This document shows positions 13,278 to 20,289 of a DNA stretch of 24,866 nucleotides, piece after piece. Each line of letters starts with the position of its first letter. Position 1 is the first letter of the stretch. The stretch spans positions 1-24,866 of the forward strand of contig DATKWE010000225.1 of assembly GCA_035529735.1 (NCBI GenBank), given 5' to 3'. The stretch comes from JAAXQD01 sp035529735. Its GTDB lineage: Bacteria; Desulfobacterota; Desulfobacteria; Desulfobacterales; UBA11574. The notes beneath the pieces are model-generated. The model did no database searches. It was given only the letters and a program-made list of their open reading frames with translations, and was not told where the DNA came from. A program made the translations under genes and the position numbers.

Positions 13278-14621
13278 ATGATTACCATCCGCACCCGAAA
13301 AGGCTACGATATCAATATCGCCGGCATGCCTTCTCATGATCTTGAAACATTGGAGAAGCCGGCGAGAGTGGCGCTTTTACCGGAAAGAATCCCCTTTGTT
13401 AAACCCCGCCTGAAGGTCAAAGTCGATGATCCGGTTAAGGTGGGTTCCCCTGTTTTTGAAGACAAGCGAAATTCTCAACTCGTATTTCTATCACCGGGCG
13501 GCGGCAGAATCGCTAAAATCGATTACGGTCCCCGCAGAGTCATAAGAGAGATCGTCATAGAGTTGGATCAGGATGAAGGCTACGAAACGTTTCCCGTTAT
13601 CAGCGAAGCCCAGCTTGAAGGTATGGAAAGAAAAAAGCTGGTTAAAACGATAATGACAGGCGGTCTGTGGCCCCTGTTCAGAGAGCTCCCCTTTCGAGAT
13701 GTTCCAAACCCAGACGTCGTCCCACCATCGATCATTGTCAGTCTCAATTCCAGAGAGCCTTTTCAACCTGTGCCGGAAGCTTATTTAAACGACAAAATAG
13801 ATCTGTTTGAATTCGGTATAAAAATTTTACAGAAACTATCAGAAACGCTTCGAATAAGTGCATCTTCGGACGATGTTTTTGTTCAAGACCGCCTGAACAG
13901 TTATGTGACACACACATGCAAGGGGTTTTATCCTGCCGACGATCCGGGCGTATTGCATTATCATATCAAAAAAAGTCCGGATGAAAACAGGTCCTGGTAT
14001 ATCAACGGGCAGGATGTGCTGCTCCTGGCCATGCTCTTGAAAACCGGTAGATACCCTGTCGAAAGAACGATTGCTCTGGGAGGAACACTGTCAAAGGAAA
14101 AAAAGCACCTTCAAACAAGAATGGGCGTCCCGATAACCCATCTTCTTAAAGGCCGTACAGATAAAACAGAACAAGCCAGATATATTGTCGGGGGAGTTTT
14201 CAGAGGTTATACCGGTTCAGAAGATTCATATATGGGGTTTTATGAGACCTCTCTGGTGTTGATTCCCGAAGGCGATGAAAAAGAGTTTTTTGGGTTTGCC
14301 AAACCCGGGTTTAATAAACCCAGCCGGTCCAGGACATTTTTATCTTTTTTAAATAAATCGTCTATGGCCATGGATTGCAATTATCATGGTGAAGTACGGG
14401 CTTGTATCAATTGCGGATTCTGTGCCGAGGTCTGTCCGGTGGATATTTTACCCCAGTTCACATACAAAAGCATACTGGCAGATGAAATTGAGGAGGCACT
14501 AAATCACGGCTTGCTCGATTGTGTGGAATGCGGTCTCTGCACCTATGTCTGTCCATCGAAGATAGAACTGAGAAATATTCTCAAGGAAACAAAAAAAGCA
14601 TACTTTTTGGAACAGTTGTAA
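13278..14621 (+). CDS. nqrA: Na+-translocating NADH:quinone reductase subunit A, with two 4Fe-4S motifs
   Basis: A 447-residue peripheral subunit. The opening 'IRTRKGYDINIAGMPSHDLETLEKPARVALLPE' and 'PRLKVKVDDPVKVGSPVFEDK' are typical of NqrA, and the operon order confirms it. Unlike Vibrio-type NqrA, the C-terminus keeps two full ferredoxin motifs: C376-IN-C379-GF-C382-AEV-C386-P and C415-VE-C418-GL-C421-TYV-C425-P. In Vibrio NqrA the same region is vestigial, so the protein here is closer to its RnfC ancestor in this part. It ends two bases before nqrB begins. It is the first gene of the operon, divergent from the Fur-family gene. RnfC itself is excluded because the following genes have NqrB-F rather than RnfDGEAB-only features, notably NqrF. 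Confidence 0.92.
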   Translation: MITIRTRKGYDINIAGMPSHDLETLEKPARVALLPERIPFVKPRLKVKVDDPVKVGSPVFEDKRNSQLVFLSPGGGRIAKIDYGPRRVIREIVIELDQDEGYETFPVISEAQLEGMERKKLVKTIMTGGLWPLFRELPFRDVPNPDVVPPSIIVSLNSREPFQPVPEAYLNDKIDLFEFGIKILQKLSETLRISASSDDVFVQDRLNSYVTHTCKGFYPADDPGVLHYHIKKSPDENRSWYINGQDVLLLAMLLKTGRYPVERTIALGGTLSKEKKHLQTRMGVPITHLLKGRTDKTEQARYIVGGVFRGYTGSEDSYMGFYETSLVLIPEGDEKEFFGFAKPGFNKPSRSRTFLSFLNKSSMAMDCNYHGEVRACINCGFCAEVCPVDILPQFTYKSILADEIEEALNHGLLDCVECGLCTYVCPSKIELRNILKETKKAYFLEQL

Positions 14622-14623
14622 TC

Positions 14624-15817
14624 ATGAAGTTTATACAAAAGATTTTCGATTCCAAGCGAAAGCATTTTGTGGAAGGCGGTAGGTTTGAAAAATTCTATCC
14701 CCTTTTTGAGGCCTTTGAAACCTTTTTCTTTATTCCGGACAATGTAACAAAAAACGATGCTCACGTGCGAGACAGCCTTGATCTCAAGCGTCTGATGAGC
14801 TTGGTGATCGTGGCGCTGATCCCCGCGCTTTGTTTCGGTATTTACAATTCCGGATATCAGTCGAATTTGGCCTCCGGGCTTCCGGTTACGTTTGCCGCTG
14901 TTTTCATCAAGGGACTCCAAATTGTTCTGCCGGTAATTATTGTATCCTATGGTGTTGGATTTGCATGGGAGGTTTTGTTTGCATCCATTAGAAAACACAA
15001 CATCAGCGAGGGATTTCTGGTTACCGGTCTGTTATTTCCCCTTACACTTCCGCCGACGATTCCGCTCTGGCAGGTTGCCCTGGGCATCTCATTTGGTGTG
15101 ATCTTTGGTAAAGAGATCTTTGGCGGCACGGGAAGAAACTTTTTAAACCCCGCATTGACCGGAAGGGCGTTTTTATTTTTTGCCTATCCCATGAAAATGA
15201 CCGGAGATACCGTATGGACGGTGGTCAGCAAGGTAAATTCTTCAGGGATCGACACATTCAGCGGAGCCACACCGCTTGCGGTTTCCGCAGTTCAAGGGAC
15301 CTCTGCATTTATAGAATCTTTGCTGCGGGAAGCCGGGTTTACGTTGCCCAAACTCTTTTACGGCTTGTATCCGGGAAGCATCGGCGGGACATCGACGTTC
15401 ATGTGCCTATTGGGCGCTCTCTTGCTGGTTTTTACGGGCATCGCCAGCTACAGGATCATGATCGGCGGTATTCTTGGGGTACTGGTCGCTGCATATCCGG
15501 GATACATTGTGAGCCTTGTATCCGGAAATTCAACGGTTCCGATGCTGTCGCTGCCGCCGTTTTATCATCTGGTGATGGGTGGATTCGCCTTTGGAATTAC
15601 CTACATGGCCACCGATCCGGTTTCAGCCCCCGGAATGAACGTTTCAAAATGGATATACGGTTTCGCCATTGGTGCGTTGACGGTACTGATACGCATTTTC
15701 AATCCGGCATTTCCGGAAGGGATTATGTTGGCCATTCTTTTCATGAACCTGTTTTCGCCGCTGTTGGATCATTTTGAAATTCATTTCAGGCTGAAAAAGA
15801 GGGTGCCGAATGTCTAA
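14624..15817 (+). CDS. nqrB: Na+-NQR subunit B
   Basis: A 397-residue membrane subunit. The flavinylation motif D210-TF-S-G-A-T216 is intact: Thr216 is the expected residue for covalent FMN. 'GGTGRNFLNPALTGRAFLFFAYP' is a conserved NqrB/RnfD stretch. About ten hydrophobic segments follow the cytoplasmic first 50 residues. In the complex NqrB carries FMN and riboflavin and forms the Na+ and quinone path. The longer frame begins at 14519 within nqrA; the ATG at 14624, two bases after the nqrA stop, is preferred since the family starts here. It overlaps nqrC by 8 bases. Confidence 0.95.
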   Translation: MKFIQKIFDSKRKHFVEGGRFEKFYPLFEAFETFFFIPDNVTKNDAHVRDSLDLKRLMSLVIVALIPALCFGIYNSGYQSNLASGLPVTFAAVFIKGLQIVLPVIIVSYGVGFAWEVLFASIRKHNISEGFLVTGLLFPLTLPPTIPLWQVALGISFGVIFGKEIFGGTGRNFLNPALTGRAFLFFAYPMKMTGDTVWTVVSKVNSSGIDTFSGATPLAVSAVQGTSAFIESLLREAGFTLPKLFYGLYPGSIGGTSTFMCLLGALLLVFTGIASYRIMIGGILGVLVAAYPGYIVSLVSGNSTVPMLSLPPFYHLVMGGFAFGITYMATDPVSAPGMNVSKWIYGFAIGALTVLIRIFNPAFPEGIMLAILFMNLFSPLLDHFEIHFRLKKRVPNV

Positions 15818-16508
15818 TTATATCAAATCCATTTTATTTGCAGCAGTGTTGAGCCTGTTTTGCGGCAGTTTGCTGACCCTGGCATCCACCGGTTTGAAGG
15901 AATATCAGCTTAAGAATATTGAACTCGACAAGCATAAAAACATATTGAAATCCGTTGGTCTGCTGGATGGCGAAGACTCTGTTTCACAAGAGACCGTTGG
16001 ACAACTCTATTCCGAGAACATCAGACAAATATGGATTAATGTTGACGGTAAAATTGTTCCGGAACAAAAAAAGGATAAAAATGATCTGCCGGTCTATCTT
16101 TTTTCTCAGCAGGGGAAAATACAAACATATATCATCCCCATTCATTCTCGAGGGCTGTGGGGAAAAATCTCAGGATATATGGCGATAAAAAATGATGGGG
16201 CCACCATTTCAGGATTTACCGTTTACAGTCATCAGGAAACCCCCGGTCTCGGCGGAGAGATTGATAAAAAATGGTTCCAGAAGAATTTCGAAGGTAAAAA
16301 AATCCTGGATGACCAGGGTAATTTTGTCGCCATTGCCATTGCCAAAGGATCGGTAAAAGGGCGGATACCTGAAATCCGTCAGAAAAATTTCGTCGACGGC
16401 ATCAGCGGCGCTTCCATGACCGGAAAATTTTTGTCTGCCGGGTTAAAGCAGACACTGACCGAATATGAACCTTTTTCTGAAAGATTCAGAAAAAATGAAA
16501 TCAAATGA
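15810..16508 (+). CDS. nqrC: Na+-NQR subunit C (FMN-binding)
   Basis: A 232-residue subunit with one N-terminal membrane helix (about 5-27) and a periplasmic FMN-binding domain. The domain has 'HQETPGLGGEI' and the flavinylation site 'VDGISGASMTG' (196-202 DGISGAS). In the ApbE consensus (D-x-x-S/T-G-A-T) the last residue is the Thr that carries FMN; here it is Ser202. The neighbouring T204 is two residues further on. NqrC moves electrons between the NqrF/NqrDE cluster and NqrB. The gene overlaps nqrB by 8 bases and nqrD by 4 (ATGA). No apbE gene is in the window, so the flavin transferase must be elsewhere. Confidence 0.93.
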   Translation: MSNYIKSILFAAVLSLFCGSLLTLASTGLKEYQLKNIELDKHKNILKSVGLLDGEDSVSQETVGQLYSENIRQIWINVDGKIVPEQKKDKNDLPVYLFSQQGKIQTYIIPIHSRGLWGKISGYMAIKNDGATISGFTVYSHQETPGLGGEIDKKWFQKNFEGKKILDDQGNFVAIAIAKGSVKGRIPEIRQKNFVDGISGASMTGKFLSAGLKQTLTEYEPFSERFRKNEIK

Positions 16509-17128
16509 AGATAACAAAAACCAAAGCCTTTAACGTATTTTTTAAGCCCATCTGGGAAAGCAATCCGATTTCCGGACAAATCCTGGGGATATGTTCTGCT
16601 CTGGCGGTCACCGTTCAGCTAAAGACGGCTGTTGTCATGAGCCTGGCCCTGACCTTTGTTCTGGCTTTTTCGAATCTATCGATCTCACTGATGCGCAAGT
16701 TTATCCCCAGAAATATTCGTATTATCGTTGAACTCACCGTCATCGCAACATTGGTGATTTTTGCGGATCAGGTACTTCAAGCATTTCTGTACGACATCAG
16801 CAAGCAACTTTCCATTTTCGTGGGGCTTATTATCACGAATTGCATTATCCTGGGAAGGGCCGAAACATATGCCCTGGGGAATCCCCCGTTTTTATCCCTG
16901 CTCGATGGAATCGGCAACGGTCTGGGTTACAGTCAAATTCTGATCACGGTGGCGGTGCTTCGGGAGTTTTTGGGTGCCGGAAAATTTTTTGGATTTCAGG
17001 TGATACCCGATACGTTTTATGCCGCAGGATACGAAAATATGGGGCTTATGGTTCTGGCGCCCGGCGCGTTTATCGCCATCGGTCTGATCGTGTGGCTTCA
17101 GAATACGGTTTCAAAAGAAAAAACTTAG
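16505..17128 (+). CDS. nqrD: Na+-NQR subunit D
   Basis: A 207-residue integral membrane protein with six hydrophobic segments. The start region 'SNPISGQILGICSALAVT' is a family signature. C30 in 'LGICSALAV' and C113 in 'TNCIILGRAE' are the two conserved cysteines that, with their NqrE counterparts, hold the intramembrane iron centre in Na+-NQR. It overlaps nqrC by 4 bases (ATGA). Unusually, 226 non-coding bases separate it from nqrE. Confidence 0.95.
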   Translation: MKITKTKAFNVFFKPIWESNPISGQILGICSALAVTVQLKTAVVMSLALTFVLAFSNLSISLMRKFIPRNIRIIVELTVIATLVIFADQVLQAFLYDISKQLSIFVGLIITNCIILGRAETYALGNPPFLSLLDGIGNGLGYSQILITVAVLREFLGAGKFFGFQVIPDTFYAAGYENMGLMVLAPGAFIAIGLIVWLQNTVSKEKT

Positions 17129-17354
17129 CTTCGCATCACTGGCCATTGGAATAATGGATTCATGGAATGATGGAGTGATGGGTTTTAAGGAAAAGGGGAT
17201 ATCTACAATTCATATAGATTCTTTGGAAATTAACAAATATGATAAATTCTGTTTTTTTACCCAATATTCCAACATTCCATGGAGATTCCGTCATGGATTA
17301 AACTTCAAGATTCAATTAATTTCAAGAATTTATAGAGATTCCAAAACGTAAAAG
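17129..17354. repeat. Intergenic insert in the nqr operon with inverted TGGAATg-type repeats
   Basis: Between nqrD and nqrE, a left arm (17161-17181, starting CATGGAATGATGG) and a right arm (17261-17281, ending CCAACATTCCATG) are imperfect inverted repeats, 17 of 21 matching by eye. The left side is built from short TGGAAT/TGATGG-like units (also 17143-17160). The spacer is AT-rich. A 65-codon frame exists across it but has no protein character. It may be a folded RNA element or a small repeat insertion. Confidence 0.55.
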
Positions 17355-17963
17355 ATGGAAAACCTAATCAGCATATTTTTAAATTCCGTTTTTATCGGCA
17401 ATATCCTTTTGGCGTATTTTCTGGGGATGTGTTCTTTTCTTGCGATTTCCAGAAAAATGGAAACCGCCATAGGACTCGGTTTGGCGGTGACATTTGTGCT
17501 TTCCATTACAACACCGGTAAACTGGCTCGTTTATCACTATCTGCTATCGCCCGGCGCCCTTGCCTGGGCGGGTTTTCCGGGAATTGATCTTAGCTTTTTT
17601 AAATTTATTATCTTTATCGCCGTTATTGCAGGCATTGTTCAGGCGCTGGAGATGATTATCGACCGGTATTTACCCCCTTTATACATGGCGCTGGGCGTCT
17701 TTCTTCCACTGATTGCTGTGAATTGTGCCATTTTAGGAGCGTCTTTGTTCATGGTGGAGCGAAATTATAATTTTATAGAATCTGTTGTGTACGGCGCAAG
17801 TTCAGGTTTTGGATGGATGCTCGCCATTGTTACCATGGCGGGAATTCGAAAAAAACTCAGATACGCCAATGTTCCCAAGGGGCTTGAAAATTTTGGAATC
17901 AGTATGATTATCACCGGCCTTATGGCCATGGCGTTTATGTTGTTTTCGGGGATTACGCTATAA
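17355..17963 (+). CDS. nqrE: Na+-NQR subunit E
   Basis: A 202-residue membrane subunit with six hydrophobic segments, homologous to NqrD in inverted topology. C26 in 'LGMCSFLA' and C124 in 'AVNCAILGAS' are the conserved cysteines that complete the intramembrane iron centre with NqrD. The stretch 'PLYMALGVFLPLIAVNCAILG' is a family mark. The ATG at 17355 has only a weak purine-rich sequence before it (GTAAAAG), and the gene stands 226 bases after nqrD. Confidence 0.95.
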   Translation: MENLISIFLNSVFIGNILLAYFLGMCSFLAISRKMETAIGLGLAVTFVLSITTPVNWLVYHYLLSPGALAWAGFPGIDLSFFKFIIFIAVIAGIVQALEMIIDRYLPPLYMALGVFLPLIAVNCAILGASLFMVERNYNFIESVVYGASSGFGWMLAIVTMAGIRKKLRYANVPKGLENFGISMIITGLMAMAFMLFSGITL

Positions 17964-18038
17964 CATGATAATGGGTTATGGTTAAGAGACAATAGAATTA
18001 TCTATGACATTTAACCACGGACTATTAAGGAATTATCG

Positions 18039-19265
18039 TTGATTTACCTCGTTAGCCTGACAGTTTTTTCCGCAATCATCTTCATCCTTGTGGGGCTCCT
18101 TTTGTTGGTGGAAGCCAAAGTCGTTAAAAAGGACGCCTGTGATATTGTTATCAATGATGACAAGGAAAAAAGCTTAAAGGTGCCCGGTGGCATCACACTT
18201 TTATCTGCGCTTGCCGCCAATGAGATTTATATTCCATCGGCCTGTGGCGGCGGCGGTTCATGCGGGACATGCAAGTGCGTGGTAGAAGAGGGTGGAAGAG
18301 GCATTCTGCCCACCGAACTTGCCCATCTGACCCGACGGGAAAAAAAGGAAAATGTTCGTCTATCCTGTCAGCTCAAGGTCAAAGAAAATATGAAGATTCG
18401 GTTGCCGGAAGAAATCTTCAATGTCAAAAAATACGGCGCTACCGTGGTTTCAAACGACAATGTTGCGACATTTATCAAGGAACTGGTACTGAAACTCGAT
18501 CCCGGCGAAGCACTTGAATTCAAGGCCGGGGCCTATATACAGATTGATATCCCGGAGTATGGGTTTTCGTTTTCAGAATTCAGGGCCAGGGTGGCCGAAC
18601 GGTTTAGGCCCGACTGGGATGCCTTCAACCTCTGGGGGTTGCAGTCAAAGACAGAAGAGCCGATTTTCAGGGCCTATTCCGTGGCCAATCCTCCCAGTGA
18701 AAAAGACATCTTGGAATTTACGATCCGGATCGCCACCCCGCCGCCCGGTGTTATAGAAGCACCCCCCGGCATAGGATCATCTTATATTTTCAATTTGAAA
18801 CCGGGCGACCGGGTGACATTAAGCGGTCCTTATGGAGATTTTTTTGCCAAGGAAACCGAAAGGGAAATGTGTTTTGTCGGCGGTGGCGCCGGAATGGCGC
18901 CGCTAAGGTCTCTTATTTTTCACCAACTCAACACATTGAAAACAAAACGGAAAACCACGTTTTGGTATGGGGCCCGATCAAAGCTGGAGCTGTTTTTTGA
19001 AAAAGAATTCAGGGACTTGGAAAAAAAATGTGAAAACTTCTCATTTCACGTGGCATTATCCCAGCCCAAAGAAGCGGATGAATGGGAAGGTATGACCGGA
19101 TACATCCACCAGTGTCTGCTCGACAATTACCTTGTCACACATGAAGACCCCACCGAAATTGAATATTATCTCTGCGGCCCGCCCCTAATGATTGATGCCA
19201 TTGAAGATATGCTGGACAATCTCGGGGTGGACCCGGAAATGATCGCCTACGACAAATTCGGTTGA
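18039..19265 (+). CDS. nqrF: Na+-NQR subunit F (NADH dehydrogenase, 2Fe-2S, FAD)
   Basis: A 408-residue subunit that takes hydride from NADH. An N-terminal membrane helix (1-25) is followed by a plant-type 2Fe-2S domain with ligands C69, C75, C78 (CGGGGSCGTCKC) and C110 (RLSCQLKV). The ferredoxin-NADP-reductase-like part has the FAD motif R-A-Y-S, 'GGGAGMAPLRSLIFH', 'CGPPLMIDAIEDML' and the C-terminal 'YDKFG', all diagnostic for NqrF. It begins with TTG (18039-18041), seven bases after AAGGA. It is the last gene of the operon, and a large palindrome follows at 19279. Confidence 0.96.
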   Translation: MIYLVSLTVFSAIIFILVGLLLLVEAKVVKKDACDIVINDDKEKSLKVPGGITLLSALAANEIYIPSACGGGGSCGTCKCVVEEGGRGILPTELAHLTRREKKENVRLSCQLKVKENMKIRLPEEIFNVKKYGATVVSNDNVATFIKELVLKLDPGEALEFKAGAYIQIDIPEYGFSFSEFRARVAERFRPDWDAFNLWGLQSKTEEPIFRAYSVANPPSEKDILEFTIRIATPPPGVIEAPPGIGSSYIFNLKPGDRVTLSGPYGDFFAKETEREMCFVGGGAGMAPLRSLIFHQLNTLKTKRKTTFWYGARSKLELFFEKEFRDLEKKCENFSFHVALSQPKEADEWEGMTGYIHQCLLDNYLVTHEDPTEIEYYLCGPPLMIDAIEDMLDNLGVDPEMIAYDKFG

Positions 19266-19278
19266 TATTCCGAGGACT

Positions 19279-19480
19279 AAATTTGAAGGCTTCGTAAAAA
19301 GTCTTTTGTAAGCGACATCGAGCAATTTTGGAGAAAGATTCATGATACGTCTGGCGTTAAAAATTGCAAGCTGTTTGAGGGCGTTAGCCCGAGTTCTTGC
19401 AATTTAGCCAGGCGAGTCATGAATCCCAAAATTGCTTGGGGAGCGAGCAAAGTCAGACTTTTTACGAGTTCATCAAATTT
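19279..19480. repeat. About 200-bp imperfect palindrome, possible MITE-like element
   Basis: The region begins AAATTTGAAGGCTTCGTAAA and ends in the matching inverted form (..TTTTTACGAGTTCATCAAATTT). Inner parts also pair: GAGCAATTTTGG with CCAAAATTGCTT, ATTCATGA with TCATGAAT, GTCTGGC with GCCAGGC, ATTGCAAG with CTTGCAAT, and GGGC-GTTA-GCCC at the centre (19379-19390). Both ends are flanked by TA (C-TA-AATT ... AATT-TA-A), which would fit a TA target duplication as in Tc1/mariner-IS630-type MITEs, though palindromes give this by themselves. It lies between convergent genes (nqrF and the FTR gene) and may also stop transcription from both sides. No ORF inside. Confidence 0.75.
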
Positions 19481-19530
19481 AAAGCATGACACCGGGATGG
19501 GGCGAAAAGATCATTTCTGAATGGCCCTAA

Positions 19531-19863
19531 CTATAGAAACATTTTTTCAGCAGGCCGGCGTTCGGGGATATATTCATGTGGGATTTTTCCCTGGTTCCAT
19601 TCTTTTGAAACATAAAGGTTGCAGTAACAGCTGCCGTACGCTTCAACATCCGGCTCCCGGTACACACACGGACAGATAATATCCCGGTCGTTTTCTTTAT
19701 CTCCGGAAGCCAGCCTGCAGGGACATGCCATATAACCATACCGTTCTTTATTGGTTGTCAGGGCTCGCAACAGTTCGAACACTCGGTGTCGATCCTCGTT
19801 AAAGTAGTAGCCCTTGGCTTCCTGGTTTTTTTTTAGCATGTTGTAAAGTTTTTCGATGTCCAT
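19531..19863 (-). CDS. Ferredoxin:thioredoxin reductase catalytic-type subunit
   Basis: A 110-residue protein with the FTR-beta cysteine signature: C47-P-C49, C64-P-C66 and C79-Y-C81. In plant-type FTR these hold a 4Fe-4S cluster and an active-site disulfide, letting ferredoxin electrons reduce a thioredoxin. The usual C-H-C is C-Y-C here. There is no variable (alpha) subunit nearby, as in other non-photosynthetic members. The frame extends upstream to 19947, but the ATG at 19861-19863 overlaps the stop of the upstream glutaredoxin-like gene (TAATG), giving a tightly coupled pair and the usual family start (MDIEKLYNMLKK). The likely partner is the glutaredoxin-like protein. Confidence 0.92.
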   Translation of the reverse strand: MDIEKLYNMLKKNQEAKGYYFNEDRHRVFELLRALTTNKERYGYMACPCRLASGDKENDRDIICPCVYREPDVEAYGSCYCNLYVSKEWNQGKIPHEYIPERRPAEKMFL

Positions 19864-20117
19864 TACAGACCCAGTGCCTCCCTTATTTCTTTTTCCTTGA
19901 ATCCTACGATGACGGTGTCGCCAATAATAATGGTCGGAAAAGAGCATTTCGGGTTGAATTTTTTAACGTCTTCGAGAATGGCCTGACGCTCTTCTCCTTC
20001 CAGGAGATCGACATCGACAAAATCATACCGAACCGTACAATCTGCAAGGAGTTTTTTGGTCGATTTGCAATGACTGCAGGTGCTCAGAGAATACACTTTA
20101 ATCGTATTATCAGACAT
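19863..20117 (-). CDS. Glutaredoxin-like (NrdH/Grx-type) protein
   Basis: An 84-residue thioredoxin-fold protein with the active site C14-S-H-C17 after 'IKVYSLST' and the cis-proline region 'SFPTIIIGDTVIVGF'. It accepts electrons and reduces disulfides or mixed disulfides in the cytoplasm. Its stop overlaps the FTR gene start by one base, which suggests that FTR reduces it with ferredoxin electrons instead of NADPH/glutathione (inference). AAGGA lies 8 bases before the ATG. The C-S-H-C centre is neither the glutaredoxin CPYC nor the thioredoxin CGPC. Confidence 0.9.
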   Translation of the reverse strand: MSDNTIKVYSLSTCSHCKSTKKLLADCTVRYDFVDVDLLEGEERQAILEDVKKFNPKCSFPTIIIGDTVIVGFKEKEIREALGL

Positions 20118-20289
20118 GTGAATATCCTTTTTGGGGCATAAGTGCCATTGGGTTGGCGCGTTAGATCACTTCAGCATTTTTACCACTCTTTTATCTCATA
20201 TTCGGTGGAATTTTACAACACTCTCTTCAAAGTTTATAGGCTGTGACAAAAAAGTTTTATTTTAAAAGAGTTCGTCCTGGTTTTTATAC
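20118..20289. other. Intergenic stretch between the glutaredoxin-like and DUF255 genes
   Basis: AT-rich, 172 bases. It should hold the promoter of the glutaredoxin-FTR pair and the end of the DUF255 transcript. I see neither a convincing box pair nor a stem followed by T residues. Confidence 0.4.

Noticed and set aside
17154..17351. 65-codon frame between nqrD and nqrE
   Set aside because: Made up partly of repeat units, no ribosome-binding site, no protein character.
13278..19265. Operon as Rnf instead of Nqr
   Set aside because: NqrA's RnfC-like cysteines suggested Rnf, but the NqrF subunit with 2Fe-2S, FAD and the YDKFG end, together with gene order A-F, is specific for Na+-NQR.
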